A stretch of 64,000 bases of DNA from Chloroflexota bacterium (GCA_028873865.1 JAPPNI010000018.1:1-64000), one strand, 5' to 3'; positions 15,956 through 25,112 are shown, counted from the first letter of the stretch. Notes: a model not told the origin generated them from the letters alone. Numbers and translations: made by a program.

Positions 15956-17236
15956 CTACTGGTCGCAGAACGACGGCACCTGACCCGGAGCGAACTGCAT
16001 CGCCAGCGCGCAGACCCCCTGCTGCCAACCCGGAGGCAGGTTGTCGATGTACGCCTGGTTCAGCACCACCGGACTGATCAGCATGACCGTCGTCTCGGCG
16101 GCCTGCGTCGCCGTCAACGCCAGCATCGCCCGGATGCTGGGGCTCGAGTCGACGTTCTTCATCGCCAGCATCACGTGACTCGCCTGCGGCAGCGCACCGT
16201 CGTCGATCGCGAACAGCATGTGACCCTCATAGACGAGCACCAGCGAGGCGTCGGAGCGTCCGATGGCCCCCACCTTCGCGTCGCTCTGGAGGAACTGCAC
16301 CGTGCCGATCGCCGTGTTGATCAGTTCCGCGTTCAACACCAACACGCCCGCGGCCTCATGCTCCGCGATCGCGCCGCCAATCGCCGTGCCTGCGGCAACG
16401 GGGTCCGTCAGGCTGCTGACCGGAAGCTGGACTCGTTCGACCGAGCCGCTGTACTCGCTCTCGAGACCGTCACAGCGATCTTCCAGTCCGATGTTCACCG
16501 GCTCATGCAGCACGCAGAGCACCGTGCCGGTCAGGCCGGCGTCGTTGAAATTGCGTCCCGCCAGCTCGCCGGCCGAGCGGTCGTCCAGTCCGTAGTGGAC
16601 CGAGGAGCCGACCAGCCCCGCGAACTCAGCGCCCGAGTTGAAGGTGACCAGGAACGCCCCGCTCGTGCGGGCCGCGATCAGCGCCTCGCGCATGCCGTCG
16701 AAGTCGGGAATCGACGAAGCGATCCCAAGCGCCCCGCGGTCGATGCAGTCCATCACCGCCGCCGCCTGATCCGCCACGTTCGGTTCGCCGTGAACTTCGA
16801 CGTTGGTCAGACCCAGCTCGGCCGCGTTCGCCGCGGCCACGGTGTTGAAGGTCACCCAGAAGGGATCGTTCGCCGCCCCGTGGTGGACGATGCAGTACAG
16901 CTCGCCCGGTGCGTCCATCGTCGACGCATCCGACATCGCATCCGACATCGCGTCGTCGGCCATCGCCGTGGCGACCGCGACGCTCACCGGCGACGAGACC
17001 CGCCACTCACCGACGACATCAGGCGTCAGGAAGCGCGCCGGAGGGAGCTGCCGTTCGCCCCAGCTGCCGTCGGCGTCGCGTTGTTGGACCGCGACCTCAA
17101 CGCTGCCGTCGCTGAGGCGCATCGTCGCGACCCGTACCTCGGTCTCGCCGGGATGCACGGCATACGCCACGCCGGCGATGATGCCGATCACTCCAATCAG
17201 GGCCAGACTCAGCAATTTCCATCTGTGTTGCAACAT
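15956..17236 (-). CDS. Exported periplasmic-binding-protein-like protein, second orphan copy
   Basis: 426-aa paralogue of the protein at 5837-7102. A signal/anchor helix (about residues 8-26) is followed by the shared module at about 31-88 (EVRVATMRLSDGSVEV, LPPARFLTPD). A short linker with the repeat DAMSDAMSD precedes a sugar-binding-type periplasmic domain with FLVTFNSGAEFAGLVGSSVH and TVLCVLHEPVNIGLEDRCDG. AAGGAG lies 6 nt before the ATG. No transporter genes adjoin. The two orphan binding proteins flank the amidase/amine-oxidase block, which suggests, without proving, a link to those substrates. Confidence 0.8.
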   Translation of the reverse strand: MLQHRWKLLSLALIGVIGIIAGVAYAVHPGETEVRVATMRLSDGSVEVAVQQRDADGSWGERQLPPARFLTPDVVGEWRVSSPVSVAVATAMADDAMSDAMSDASTMDAPGELYCIVHHGAANDPFWVTFNTVAAANAAELGLTNVEVHGEPNVADQAAAVMDCIDRGALGIASSIPDFDGMREALIAARTSGAFLVTFNSGAEFAGLVGSSVHYGLDDRSAGELAGRNFNDAGLTGTVLCVLHEPVNIGLEDRCDGLESEYSGSVERVQLPVSSLTDPVAAGTAIGGAIAEHEAAGVLVLNAELINTAIGTVQFLQSDAKVGAIGRSDASLVLVYEGHMLFAIDDGALPQASHVMLAMKNVDSSPSIRAMLALTATQAAETTVMLISPVVLNQAYIDNLPPGWQQGVCALAMQFAPGQVPSFCDQ

Positions 17237-17324
17237 GTCGTCTCCTTCGGATCAATGCCTTCAATCGCTGGAGTTTCGCATTCAAAACAGGCTAAGTTCC
17301 TGTTTGACGAGATGCAAAGACGAA

Positions 17325-17355
17325 ACAGGGGTACGGGCCGAGCCCGTACCCCTGT
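17325..17355 (-). terminator. 14-bp hairpin terminator
   Basis: ACAGGGGTACGGGC pairs perfectly with GCCCGTACCCCTGT around the 3-nt loop CGA. It lies immediately after the thiolase stop on the minus strand. Confidence 0.75.
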
Positions 17356-17391
17356 CGCGTGCATTGAGGATGGCTGGGCGGTCGGTTCGCC

Positions 17392-18696
17392 CTAGACGGC
17401 CTCGATGATCGTGCTGATGCCCATGCCGGCGCCGATGCACTGGGTGGCGAGGCCGTACTGGCCGCCGGAGCGCTTGAGCTCGCGCGCGACGGTGGTGACC
17501 AGGCGGGTGCCGGTGGCGCCCAGCGGGTGACCGATGGCCAGCGAGCCGCCGTTGACGTTCACGTTGTCCATCGAGATGCCCAGTTCCTGGACCGACGGAA
17601 TCACCTGAGCGGCGAAGGCTTCGTTGAACTCGACGCGGTCGATCTGCGAGGCGTCGACGCCTGCGTGGGCCAGCGCCTTACGGGTCGCCGGGATCGGACC
17701 GAGGCCCATGACCTGCGGCTTGACGCCGCCGACGCCGAAGCCGGCGATCCGGGCGAGCGGCTCGAGGCCGAGCTCGTCGGCCTTGCGCTCGCTCATCAGC
17801 AGCGCGGCGGTGAAGCCGTCGTTGGTCGGGCAGCTGTTACCGGCCGTGATGCGGATCTCGCTCTGCGTGTGCGAGACGGTGCCGCGGACGGTGCGCAGGC
17901 CGCTGAGGCCCTCGAAGTTCGTGCCCGGGCGGTAGCCCTCGTCGACGGTTACGGTGACGGTTTCGCCCTCTTCGTCGAGCAGCAGGTTGCCCTCTTCGTC
18001 GAAGACCGGTCGCTGGACCTCGATCGGGACGATTTCGCCGTCGTAGAAGCCGTTGGCCAGCGCTTCGCCGTACTTGCGGTGCGACTCGACCGCGAACTCG
18101 TCCAGCGTCTCGCGCGAGATGTCGTACATCTCGGCGACGTTCTGGGCGGTCTGCAGCATGGAGCAGACGGGCGAGGAGTCGAGGATCTCGTCGGGAATCG
18201 GCACCGAGAAGTCGAGGCCGTGCGAGGGGGCCAGGTTGCGCTGGTCCTCGGTCATGTTGTGACGGTCCTGGTTGAACTCGGTGATCCGGTTCGGCGGGGT
18301 GCCGCCGCCGCCGCCCAGCTGACGACCCATGCGCTCCACGCCCAGCGCCACGCCGACGTCAATCGCGCCAACCATGATCTCCTGCGCCACGCGGTGCATC
18401 GTCTCCATTGACGAGCCGCACTGGCGGTTGGAGTCGAACGTGCAGACCGACTCGGGCAGACCGGCCAGTCGGACGATGTGGTTCGCGCCGATCCCGGCCA
18501 GCTCAGCTACGCCGCCGACGCAGCCCATGCCGACATCTTCGATGTCGTGCGGGGACAGCTGCGGGTAGCGGCCCAGCAGCTCCTGCAGCACCTGGACGCC
18601 AATCGTGTCCAAACGGGTCGCCGTAAACGCGCCGCGCCCACCGCGAGTGAAGGCGGAACGAGCGCCGTCAACGATGACGACATTCTGCATTTCCAT
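17392..18696 (-). CDS. Acetyl-CoA C-acetyltransferase (thiolase) family protein
   Basis: Thiolase of 434 aa from ATG 18696, which has AGAGGA upstream; a longer reading from 18726 adds only ten unlikely residues. Nucleophile Cys93 lies in SNRQCGSSMETM; the other catalytic motifs are FNEAFAAQ, GGSLAIGHPLGATGTR and CIGAGMG near the end. A stretch at about 235-265 is rich in Glu, Asp and Val (EEGNLLLDEEGETVTVTVDEG), as in trifunctional-protein-like thiolases. It either condenses or cleaves acyl-CoAs. It stands alone, closed by its own terminator, so biosynthetic versus degradative role cannot be decided. Confidence 0.92.
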   Translation of the reverse strand: MEMQNVVIVDGARSAFTRGGRGAFTATRLDTIGVQVLQELLGRYPQLSPHDIEDVGMGCVGGVAELAGIGANHIVRLAGLPESVCTFDSNRQCGSSMETMHRVAQEIMVGAIDVGVALGVERMGRQLGGGGGTPPNRITEFNQDRHNMTEDQRNLAPSHGLDFSVPIPDEILDSSPVCSMLQTAQNVAEMYDISRETLDEFAVESHRKYGEALANGFYDGEIVPIEVQRPVFDEEGNLLLDEEGETVTVTVDEGYRPGTNFEGLSGLRTVRGTVSHTQSEIRITAGNSCPTNDGFTAALLMSERKADELGLEPLARIAGFGVGGVKPQVMGLGPIPATRKALAHAGVDASQIDRVEFNEAFAAQVIPSVQELGISMDNVNVNGGSLAIGHPLGATGTRLVTTVARELKRSGGQYGLATQCIGAGMGISTIIEAV

Positions 18697-19040
18697 CGTG
18701 CAGTTTCCTCTCTGTGAGGCGCCCATCTGGGAGGTGCGCCCTGTCGCTGAAGGTCAATCGGCAGTGTAGCGGTTGGGCCGGGCACGGCGAGCTCGGAGGC
18801 GTGCCACTCTGAGCGCACCCACGTTCGACGTGCATTGCGACGTTGACAGGATCCGGTGACCGCGCAGTGCTCGGACTCCGAAGTCGGGTCAATCGCCTCC
18901 GAGAGACAACGCTCTCCAAGTCTGCGTTCGATTGCAGAATCGGAGCGGGTTGACCACGGGATGATCTCGTGCAGCGGATGGCGCGGTTGCTTGGTCGCAG
19001 TATTCTGGCGGCTGTCTCCGGCAGCCACGGAAAAGCGCTG
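18697..19040. other. Divergent intergenic region, thiolase / RCC1-like gene
   Basis: About 340 bp with no convincing gene. A perfect TTGACA hexamer lies at 18843-18848, but no good -10 box is found 16-18 bp beyond it. An in-frame GTG at 18969 could extend the RCC1-like protein by 24 residues. Confidence 0.4.
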
Positions 19041-21098
19041 ATGATCACTGCGCGGGACGGCGATGGAAAACGGCATTCGGTAACCGTCGCCGTCATTGTC
19101 AATGTCATTGTGACGTTGATCGCTGGTCTCTGCTTGTTATTCGGGCCGGACACCATTCGCGCTGAAGGCGATGTCGTCCGACTCACGCAGATCAGCGCAG
19201 GGTCGTCCCATACCTGCGGACTGACCGAAACGGGAACCATCGAGTGCTGGGGCGCGAATGACTACGGGCAGTCGGTTCCGCCAGTCGGGCAGTTTCGTCA
19301 GGTCAGCGCCGGCGGAGGATTCAACTGCGCGATCACAGACGCCGGAGAACTCAAGTGCTGGGGGTTTGACGTTCATGGGGAGACTGAGCCCCCCGTTGGC
19401 ACGTTCGAACAGGTCAGCGTCGGTTCGAGGCATGCTTGTGGGCTGAGCGAAGACGGTGGCGTCGTTTGTTGGGGTTCGAACAAAGACGGACAAGCCGATC
19501 CTCCAGATGGTCGGTTCCTGGCAGTCAGCGCGGGGGAGCATCACAGTTGCGGGTTGACGGAGTCGCAATCGATTGAATGCTGGGGTCTCCGCAGATCCGG
19601 ACGAACGGCTCCACCAGTCGGCCTCTTCAAACAGATTGAGGTCGGTTGGGTGCATGGCTGTGCTCTGACAATCGACAACGAGGTCACATGCTGGGGTTGG
19701 GACGAGGAGGGTCTTACCAATCCGCCGAGTAGTCATTACGACCAGCTCAGCGTGGGGTCTGCCTTCAGTTGCGGATTGACGAGCGAAGGGGTCGCCGAAT
19801 GCTGGGGAAGCGAGATGTTCGGCCGACTTGCTCCCCCCGCTACCACGTTTACTTCGATCAGCGCCGGCTTTTGGCACGGTTGCGGCTTGACCGCTGATGG
19901 CGCTGTGGAGTGTTGGGGATATGACAGGTACGGCCAGGCGACTCCACCCAGCGGGCGATATGTCCAGGTCAGCAGCGATTGGGGCCACACTTGCGGTCTG
20001 ACCAATGTGGGATTGATTGAGTGCTGGGGTGAAGCCGGCGGCGATCGTGCGAATCCACCGTCCGGACTCTACGCGATGGTCAGTTCCGGAGAAGAACACG
20101 GTTGCGCAATCAGACCAGATGAAACCGTCGAGTGCTGGGGCTCCAACGACGGCGGTCGCGCCGCTGCGCCAGAGGGCCGGTTCAAACAGGTGAGCGCCGG
20201 CGGTAGCCATAGTTGCGGCCTCAACGTTTCCGGCACGGCCTCGTGCTGGGGATTTGACGAGAGGAGCCAGTCCAGTCCCCCGGGTGGTCGCTTTGTTCAG
20301 CTCAGCGCCGGCGTCCGGCACAGCTGCGGGCTGCGTGAGAGCGGCGCCGTGGAATGTTGGGGCGAGAACCAGGATGGTCGCGCCGCTCCGCCGCGCGAAC
20401 GATTCACACACGTGAGCGCCGGCCTGTTCCATAGCTGCGGGTTGACCGGGGCGGGCGAGATTCGCTGCTGGGGGAGCGACTATGCCGGTGTCGGAAACAC
20501 GCCTCCTGGCCTGTTCCGGCAGGTGTCTGCCGGCTGGAGTCATGGTTGTGGACTACGGATCGACGGGACGGTCGATTGTTGGGGCCAAAACGATTCGGGC
20601 CAGTTGGACCATCCCGACGGACGGTTCACTCGGGTCAGCGCCGGGCGATTCAGTAGCTGCGGACTACGCTTAAGCGGCGCGGTCGAATGCTGGAGCAACC
20701 ATCGGTCGGTCCGCTTGAGCGCGGCACAGGTGTATGCCCCTGCTGTGTTCCTCGCTCCAGAGCCAATCAATGCCAGGCTGGCGGTTCGCCGCCACTCGGA
20801 TGGACAGGTCGAGTTCGCGCTCCGTGCAGACGGTTTCGCCCGGGTACTGCCGGCGTCCCGGCTGATTCCCGCCGAACCGGCAATCGACCGCTGGCTGCAG
20901 TCATCAATCGTCATCCTCGACGGCGAGGTATTGGGCCGGATCTCGGCTCGACGACTGGCCGACGAGCGCACGGAACTCAGCTTTCTGCCTGAGGACGGCA
21001 GTGAGCGCATCCTGCCAGCCGAACGCTTCCTGCTTCCTGGCGGGAAAGCAGGTTGGACTCTTAGCAGCACGTTCCAGATCACTCGATGGGACGACTGA
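19041..21098 (+). CDS. Exported RCC1-like beta-propeller protein with 14 Cys-paired repeats
   Basis: 685-aa protein (from ATG 19041). The hydrophobic N-terminus (about residues 13-35) looks like a signal peptide or anchor. Then come 14 repeats of about 38 residues with consensus F-x-Q-V-S-A-G-x-x-H-S-C-G-L-T ... E-C-W-G ... P-P-x-G-R; the last has CWS in place of CWG. Two Cys per repeat suggest disulfides and an extracellular location. Fourteen repeats match two seven-bladed propellers. The C-terminal 110 residues hold two tandem copies of the module shared with the two orphan binding proteins (RLAVRRHSDGQVEFAL; RISARRLADERTELSF). Probably a surface binding or adhesion protein; partner unknown. 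Confidence 0.85.
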   Translation: MITARDGDGKRHSVTVAVIVNVIVTLIAGLCLLFGPDTIRAEGDVVRLTQISAGSSHTCGLTETGTIECWGANDYGQSVPPVGQFRQVSAGGGFNCAITDAGELKCWGFDVHGETEPPVGTFEQVSVGSRHACGLSEDGGVVCWGSNKDGQADPPDGRFLAVSAGEHHSCGLTESQSIECWGLRRSGRTAPPVGLFKQIEVGWVHGCALTIDNEVTCWGWDEEGLTNPPSSHYDQLSVGSAFSCGLTSEGVAECWGSEMFGRLAPPATTFTSISAGFWHGCGLTADGAVECWGYDRYGQATPPSGRYVQVSSDWGHTCGLTNVGLIECWGEAGGDRANPPSGLYAMVSSGEEHGCAIRPDETVECWGSNDGGRAAAPEGRFKQVSAGGSHSCGLNVSGTASCWGFDERSQSSPPGGRFVQLSAGVRHSCGLRESGAVECWGENQDGRAAPPRERFTHVSAGLFHSCGLTGAGEIRCWGSDYAGVGNTPPGLFRQVSAGWSHGCGLRIDGTVDCWGQNDSGQLDHPDGRFTRVSAGRFSSCGLRLSGAVECWSNHRSVRLSAAQVYAPAVFLAPEPINARLAVRRHSDGQVEFALRADGFARVLPASRLIPAEPAIDRWLQSSIVILDGEVLGRISARRLADERTELSFLPEDGSERILPAERFLLPGGKAGWTLSSTFQITRWDD

Positions 21099-21127
21099 CC
21101 ACCTGACGGATCTGGACGGATACGCAA

Positions 21128-21159
21128 CCGCGCCGGACTCCATCAGGAGCCCGGCGCGG
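21128..21159. terminator. Hairpin terminator between convergent genes
   Basis: CCGCGCCGGACTCC pairs with GGAGCCCGGCGCGG around the loop ATCA, with one A-C mismatch. It lies between the RCC1-like gene and the convergent amidohydrolase. Confidence 0.65.
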
Positions 21160-21185
21160 CAGTTTGGTCTTCCGACGGTACGGGT

Positions 21186-22367
21186 CTACACCTCGAAGTT
21201 GTAGACCTTCATCGCGTTGCGCTGCAACACGTTCAGCAGGTCCTCCTCCGGCAGGACGCTGAGGACTTCCTCGACGTGCTGCTTGGGGTTGCGGGCGATA
21301 CTGTTCGGTCCCGGAGACATCGAGGTCGGGTGGGGGAAGTCGGTCTCGAACATGAAGTTCTCGGAGCCGAACTGCTCGATCGCCTTGACGACCGAGTCTT
21401 CCTCGAACCAGAAGCAGCCGTAGCACTGGCGGCGGAAGTACTCGGAGGGGAGCAGGTCCATCTCGGGGTGCTCCTCGCGGCAACCGGAGTTGAGCCACTG
21501 CCAGTCCATCGCCTCGAGCAGGTAGGGAATCCAGCCGACGCCCGATTCGACCGAGACGAACTTGAGGTCGGGGAAGCGGTGGCACATGCCACCGAGGATG
21601 ATGTCGAGGATGGCGTTGGAGTTGTCGAGGAAGAGCTTGACCGTGATCTTGGCGTAGGCGGCCTGGCGTCCGTTGTCGACGTCGGCGTTGCGGACCTGGG
21701 TGAGGTCGCCTGAGCCGATGTGGAAGTTGACCGACAGGCCCATGTCCTGCGCCTGGTGCCAGAGCGGATCCCAATGACGGTCGGTGATCCGCGGCAGGCC
21801 GAAGGTATCGGGCTGGTTGGTCATCAACACGCCCTTGTGACCCCGGTCGTACGCGCGCTGCATCTCGTCGACGCAGGCCTGCACGTCCCAGAACGGCATC
21901 GCCATGATCGGGATGAAGCGCGACGGCTCCACCGACGTCCAGTCGACCAGGAAGTCGTTGTAAGCGCGCACGCAGTCGAGCCGCAGCTCGTCGTCGGTCA
22001 TCTGCAGGAAATTGCCCGAGCCGAAGCCGCCCACGTTCGGGTACACGACCTGCGCGTACATCCCGTACTCGTCCATCCGCTCCAGGCGCTCGCGGATCTC
22101 CCAGCTGCCGTGGTCCGCTTCCTTCAGGCTGGGCGGGTGATTCGGCGGCGGCGACTTCCAGCCCGCCATCGCCGCGCCCGCGGTCGGCATGAACTTCTTC
22201 CCACCCATCACCCAGCGATCCTCGTTGATCTCCGGGTCGAAGATCACATGGGGAACGAGATCACCCCACTTCTTCGTGGAAATTCGATCCGTCCAGAGAG
22301 TCTCCGGTTCGGACACGTGGGTGTCGGAGTCGATCACTTTGATCCGGTCGCAGATCATCTCGGCCAT
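21186..22367 (-). CDS. Amidohydrolase family protein (amidohydrolase 2 type, TIM barrel)
   Basis: Metal-dependent hydrolase/decarboxylase-like enzyme of 393 aa. The N-terminus VIDSDTHVSEP supplies the D-x-H metal motif; later features are ERMDEYGMYAQVVYPN, SVNFHIGSGDLTQ (metal His), VSVESGVGWIPYLLEAMDW, and MFETDFPHPTSMSPGP with the Asp-Phe-Pro-His of this subfamily. ATG 22367 has AGGGA upstream; longer in-frame readings lack family homology. Relatives include ACMSD-type decarboxylases and other ring-cleavage pathway enzymes. Substrate unknown. Confidence 0.88.
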   Translation of the reverse strand: MAEMICDRIKVIDSDTHVSEPETLWTDRISTKKWGDLVPHVIFDPEINEDRWVMGGKKFMPTAGAAMAGWKSPPPNHPPSLKEADHGSWEIRERLERMDEYGMYAQVVYPNVGGFGSGNFLQMTDDELRLDCVRAYNDFLVDWTSVEPSRFIPIMAMPFWDVQACVDEMQRAYDRGHKGVLMTNQPDTFGLPRITDRHWDPLWHQAQDMGLSVNFHIGSGDLTQVRNADVDNGRQAAYAKITVKLFLDNSNAILDIILGGMCHRFPDLKFVSVESGVGWIPYLLEAMDWQWLNSGCREEHPEMDLLPSEYFRRQCYGCFWFEEDSVVKAIEQFGSENFMFETDFPHPTSMSPGPNSIARNPKQHVEEVLSVLPEEDLLNVLQRNAMKVYNFEV

Positions 22368-22533
22368 CGCAACAGTCCCTTTCGCCGGCGAGATTCGAAG
22401 TGTTGACAGGTTAGCACTGTGCAGGCTTGGTATCCGTTGTGTTGACGCGGTTGGCGCTCGAACGCTGCGGAGACGGGTGTGCGACCCGTTCGCGCTAATC
22501 TGAACCCCACGCACCGAGTTAAGGGAGCGGTTG

Positions 22534-22803
22534 ATGCCAGCGCCCCGCCCGGCCGAAGAAACTGCCCGTCTGGGCGACGAGATATACGAGCGCGAGATTC
22601 GGGCGCAAGTTGAGGCGGAGCATCCCGGAGAGGTGGTTGCGATTGATGTGAGCAGTGGACATTGGGCGATCGGGGAGAATGTGATTGCCGCGCGCGAGCG
22701 GTTGCGCAAACAGCAACCAGAGGCGTTTGACGTCTGGCTGCTTCGGGTAGGGCATCGTTCGCTTCATCACTACGGCGGACGGTCTCTCAGGAGCAGCGAA
22801 TGA
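22534..22803 (+). CDS. Small conserved protein preceding an aspartic protease
   Basis: 89-aa soluble protein rich in Glu and Arg. Middle motif VVAIDVSSGHWAIGENVIAA, then DVWLLRVGHRSLHHYGG. Small proteins of this pattern often precede retropepsin-like genes, and here the stop overlaps the next start as ATGA, showing translational coupling. GGGAG lies 6 nt before ATG 22534; a TTG at 22531 is an alternative. Function unknown; could be the substrate, inhibitor or partner of the protease. Confidence 0.7.
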   Translation: MPAPRPAEETARLGDEIYEREIRAQVEAEHPGEVVAIDVSSGHWAIGENVIAARERLRKQQPEAFDVWLLRVGHRSLHHYGGRSLRSSE

Positions 22804-23168
22804 TCGAGGGCGTGGTGACCGACGCCCGTGAAGCGGTGCTGGACCTTCTTGTATGGGGTCCGGAAGGGCGGCAGCGTGAGATTGAGGCCGTGATTGACAC
22901 CGGCTTCAGTGGATATCTGACAGTGACACCAGGGCTGGCGTCGGAGCTGGGTCTGGTGTTCGAGGGACAGGCTCGGGCGACATTGGCAGACGGCAGCCAA
23001 ACCATGTTTCCCTACTACGGCGTGTCCGTGCGCTGGGACGGTCAGGACAGGTATGTCGAGGCCGGCGCGGCCGATACAACGCCCCTCGTCGGCATGCGGT
23101 TGCTCGAGAACCACAGTCTGTTCATGGAGATCGAAGACGGCGGTCGGGTTGTGATTGAGGCTCGCTGA
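22800..23168 (+). CDS. Clan AA (retropepsin-like) aspartic protease
   Basis: 122-aa single-domain protein with the active-site motif AVIDTGFSGYLTVTPG (DTG triad) about residue 33, a flap-region pattern DGSQTMFPYYGVSVRW, and the second hydrophobic-Gly segment TPLVGMRLLENHSLFME. Size and motifs fit dimeric clan AA proteases found in many bacteria. Cytoplasmic; no signal. Coupled by a 4-bp overlap to the small upstream gene. Target unknown. Confidence 0.8.
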   Translation: MIEGVVTDAREAVLDLLVWGPEGRQREIEAVIDTGFSGYLTVTPGLASELGLVFEGQARATLADGSQTMFPYYGVSVRWDGQDRYVEAGAADTTPLVGMRLLENHSLFMEIEDGGRVVIEAR

Positions 23169-23267
23169 AGCCGCAGACATCAGGGCCGGCGACGGCGCTC
23201 AGCGTTGACCCTTGTCGACGCGCCCTCATACGCTGAAGTTAGTTCGCGCACTCGAAACAACGTCTGC

Positions 23268-25112
23268 ATGACATTGCGGCAATCTACGGCGGGGACTCCC
23301 GCTGCCGACGAGCAGCGTCCGCTCGGCATCGACCTGCCCCGCCGCACCAAACGCCTGATCATTATCGGCGCCATGCTCGGCATGTTCATGGCCGCGCTCG
23401 AACAGAGCGTCGTCAGCCCGGCCATGCCCCAGATCGTCTCCGACCTCGGCGGCCTCGAGCTCTACCCCTGGCTCGTCCAGGCCTTCATCATGGCCCAGGT
23501 CGTCACGATCCCCGTCGCCGGCACCCTCAGCGACATGTTCGGCCGCAAGCCGGTCCTCTTGGCCGGCATGGCGATCTTCCTGCTCGGCTCCGCCCTCTGC
23601 GGCTTCGCGCCCGGCATCTACGAGCTCATCGCCTTCCGCGCCGTCCAGGGCGTCGGCGCCGCCATCCTGATGACTGCCTCCTTCTCCGTCGTCGGCGATC
23701 TCTACGCGCCCGCCGAGCGCGGACGCTTCATCGGACTCTTCGGCGGCGTCTTCGCGCTCAGCAGCCTGATCGGCGCGCCCATCGGCGGCGTCCTGACCGA
23801 GACCCTCTCCTGGCGCTGGGTCTTCTGGATCATGCTCTTCCTCGCGCCCGTCGTGATCGCCGTCGTCGCCTTCAAGATGCCCTGGCTGCGTCCGCCCAGG
23901 CGCAAGTTCCGCATCGACGTCGCCGGCGTGCTCACCCTCTCGCTCATGCTCATGCCGGCCATGATCGCCCTCAGCCTCGCCTCGCAGTGGGGCTGGCTCG
24001 CGCCGCAGACCCTCATCCTCTTCCTCGTCTCGGCGCTCGCGCTCCTCCTGTTCATCCGCATCGAGCAGCGCGCCGAGCAGCCCATCGTCCCGCTCCAGCT
24101 CTTCAAGATTCAGACCATCGCCACCGCCGCCGTCGTCAACTTCTTCATCGGCGTCGGCATGATGGGCGTCTTCGTCTACCTGCAGTTCTACCTCCAGGTC
24201 GGCATCGGTGTCGACGCTGCGACGGCCGGTCTGGTCATGGGGCCGATGATCCTCGTCTCGGTCACTGGCTCCATCCTCTCCGGTCAGGTCATGTCCCGCA
24301 CCGGCCGCTACAAGATCCTCGCCGTCACCGGCTCGCTGATGATGTTCGCCTCGATGCTGCTGCTCTCGACCATGACCCGCGAGACCACCATCCCCGGCGT
24401 CCTCGGCCGGATGTTCCTCTTCGGCATCGGCATGGGCCTGATGATGCCGGTCATGTCGATCGCCTCGCAGAACGCTGCTCCGCAGAAGTTCCTCGGCATC
24501 GTCTCCGCCTTCAACCAGTTCTTCCAGCAGGTCGGCGGCGTGATCGGCATCGGCGTGATCGGCGCCCTGTTCAACGCCCGATTGGCCAGCGGACTGATGG
24601 AGCGTCTGGCCCCCGACCTCGTCGACGTCATCCAGCCCGAGAAACTGGTCGATCCGCTCTTCCGCGATGGATTGGTCGAAGATCTGGGCGCCGAGGTCTG
24701 GGCCGTCGCCGAACCCCAGGTGCAGACCGCTGTCGCCACCGCGATCACCGACAACTTCCTCCTCGCCGCCGCCATCGTCTTCATCTCCGTGCTGGCCGTC
24801 CTGCGGATGAAAGAAATCAAGCTCCGCAGCGCCGAGTTACCCGCCGCGGCCAGCATCGAACGCCCGGACGCGCCTCCGGGGCTGGCCTCACTCGCTTCCC
24901 CGCCTCAGAGCGGCGACCCGTTCCCGGTCAACAGTGTCGCCGAGGTCTACGCCCTCCAGCTTCGAGGCCAGTACGCGCCGCCCCCCGCGTCCACCGCCAA
25001 CGGAACCGGCCGCTCGCCGTCCCTCCGCCGCAACATCGCCGCCGCTGCAATGATCGGAGCCGGTCTCGGCCTCGTCATCTCCTTCATCCACCCCCGAAAT
25101 CGCCCCCGCTAA
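23268..25112 (+). CDS. MFS drug exporter, DHA2 (14-helix, EmrB/QacA) family
   Basis: Inner-membrane proton antiporter of 614 aa. Motif A GTLSDMFGRKPVLLAG follows helix 2; motif C-like GLFGGVFALSSLIGAPIGG follows. The N-terminal helix has GMFMAALEQSVVSPAMPQI, the DHA2 D1-type segment. About 14 hydrophobic spans are followed by a long polar linker and a last helix with a basic end. ATG 23268 is chosen because the upstream TTGACC (23205) with CATACG 16 bp later may be its promoter; a TTG start at 23205 would add 21 residues. Probable exporter of hydrophobic toxic compounds; substrate unknown. Confidence 0.9.
   Translation: MTLRQSTAGTPAADEQRPLGIDLPRRTKRLIIIGAMLGMFMAALEQSVVSPAMPQIVSDLGGLELYPWLVQAFIMAQVVTIPVAGTLSDMFGRKPVLLAGMAIFLLGSALCGFAPGIYELIAFRAVQGVGAAILMTASFSVVGDLYAPAERGRFIGLFGGVFALSSLIGAPIGGVLTETLSWRWVFWIMLFLAPVVIAVVAFKMPWLRPPRRKFRIDVAGVLTLSLMLMPAMIALSLASQWGWLAPQTLILFLVSALALLLFIRIEQRAEQPIVPLQLFKIQTIATAAVVNFFIGVGMMGVFVYLQFYLQVGIGVDAATAGLVMGPMILVSVTGSILSGQVMSRTGRYKILAVTGSLMMFASMLLLSTMTRETTIPGVLGRMFLFGIGMGLMMPVMSIASQNAAPQKFLGIVSAFNQFFQQVGGVIGIGVIGALFNARLASGLMERLAPDLVDVIQPEKLVDPLFRDGLVEDLGAEVWAVAEPQVQTAVATAITDNFLLAAAIVFISVLAVLRMKEIKLRSAELPAAASIERPDAPPGLASLASPPQSGDPFPVNSVAEVYALQLRGQYAPPPASTANGTGRSPSLRRNIAAAAMIGAGLGLVISFIHPRNRPR

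Noticed and set aside
17527..18411. Plus-strand open frame opposite the thiolase gene
   Set aside because: Antisense shadow; low-complexity Val/Asp/Arg composition and no homology.
19137..20543. Long minus-strand open frame opposite the RCC1-like gene
   Set aside because: It mirrors the repeat periodicity of the plus-strand gene and has no family resemblance; the plus strand has clear repeats and a signal peptide.
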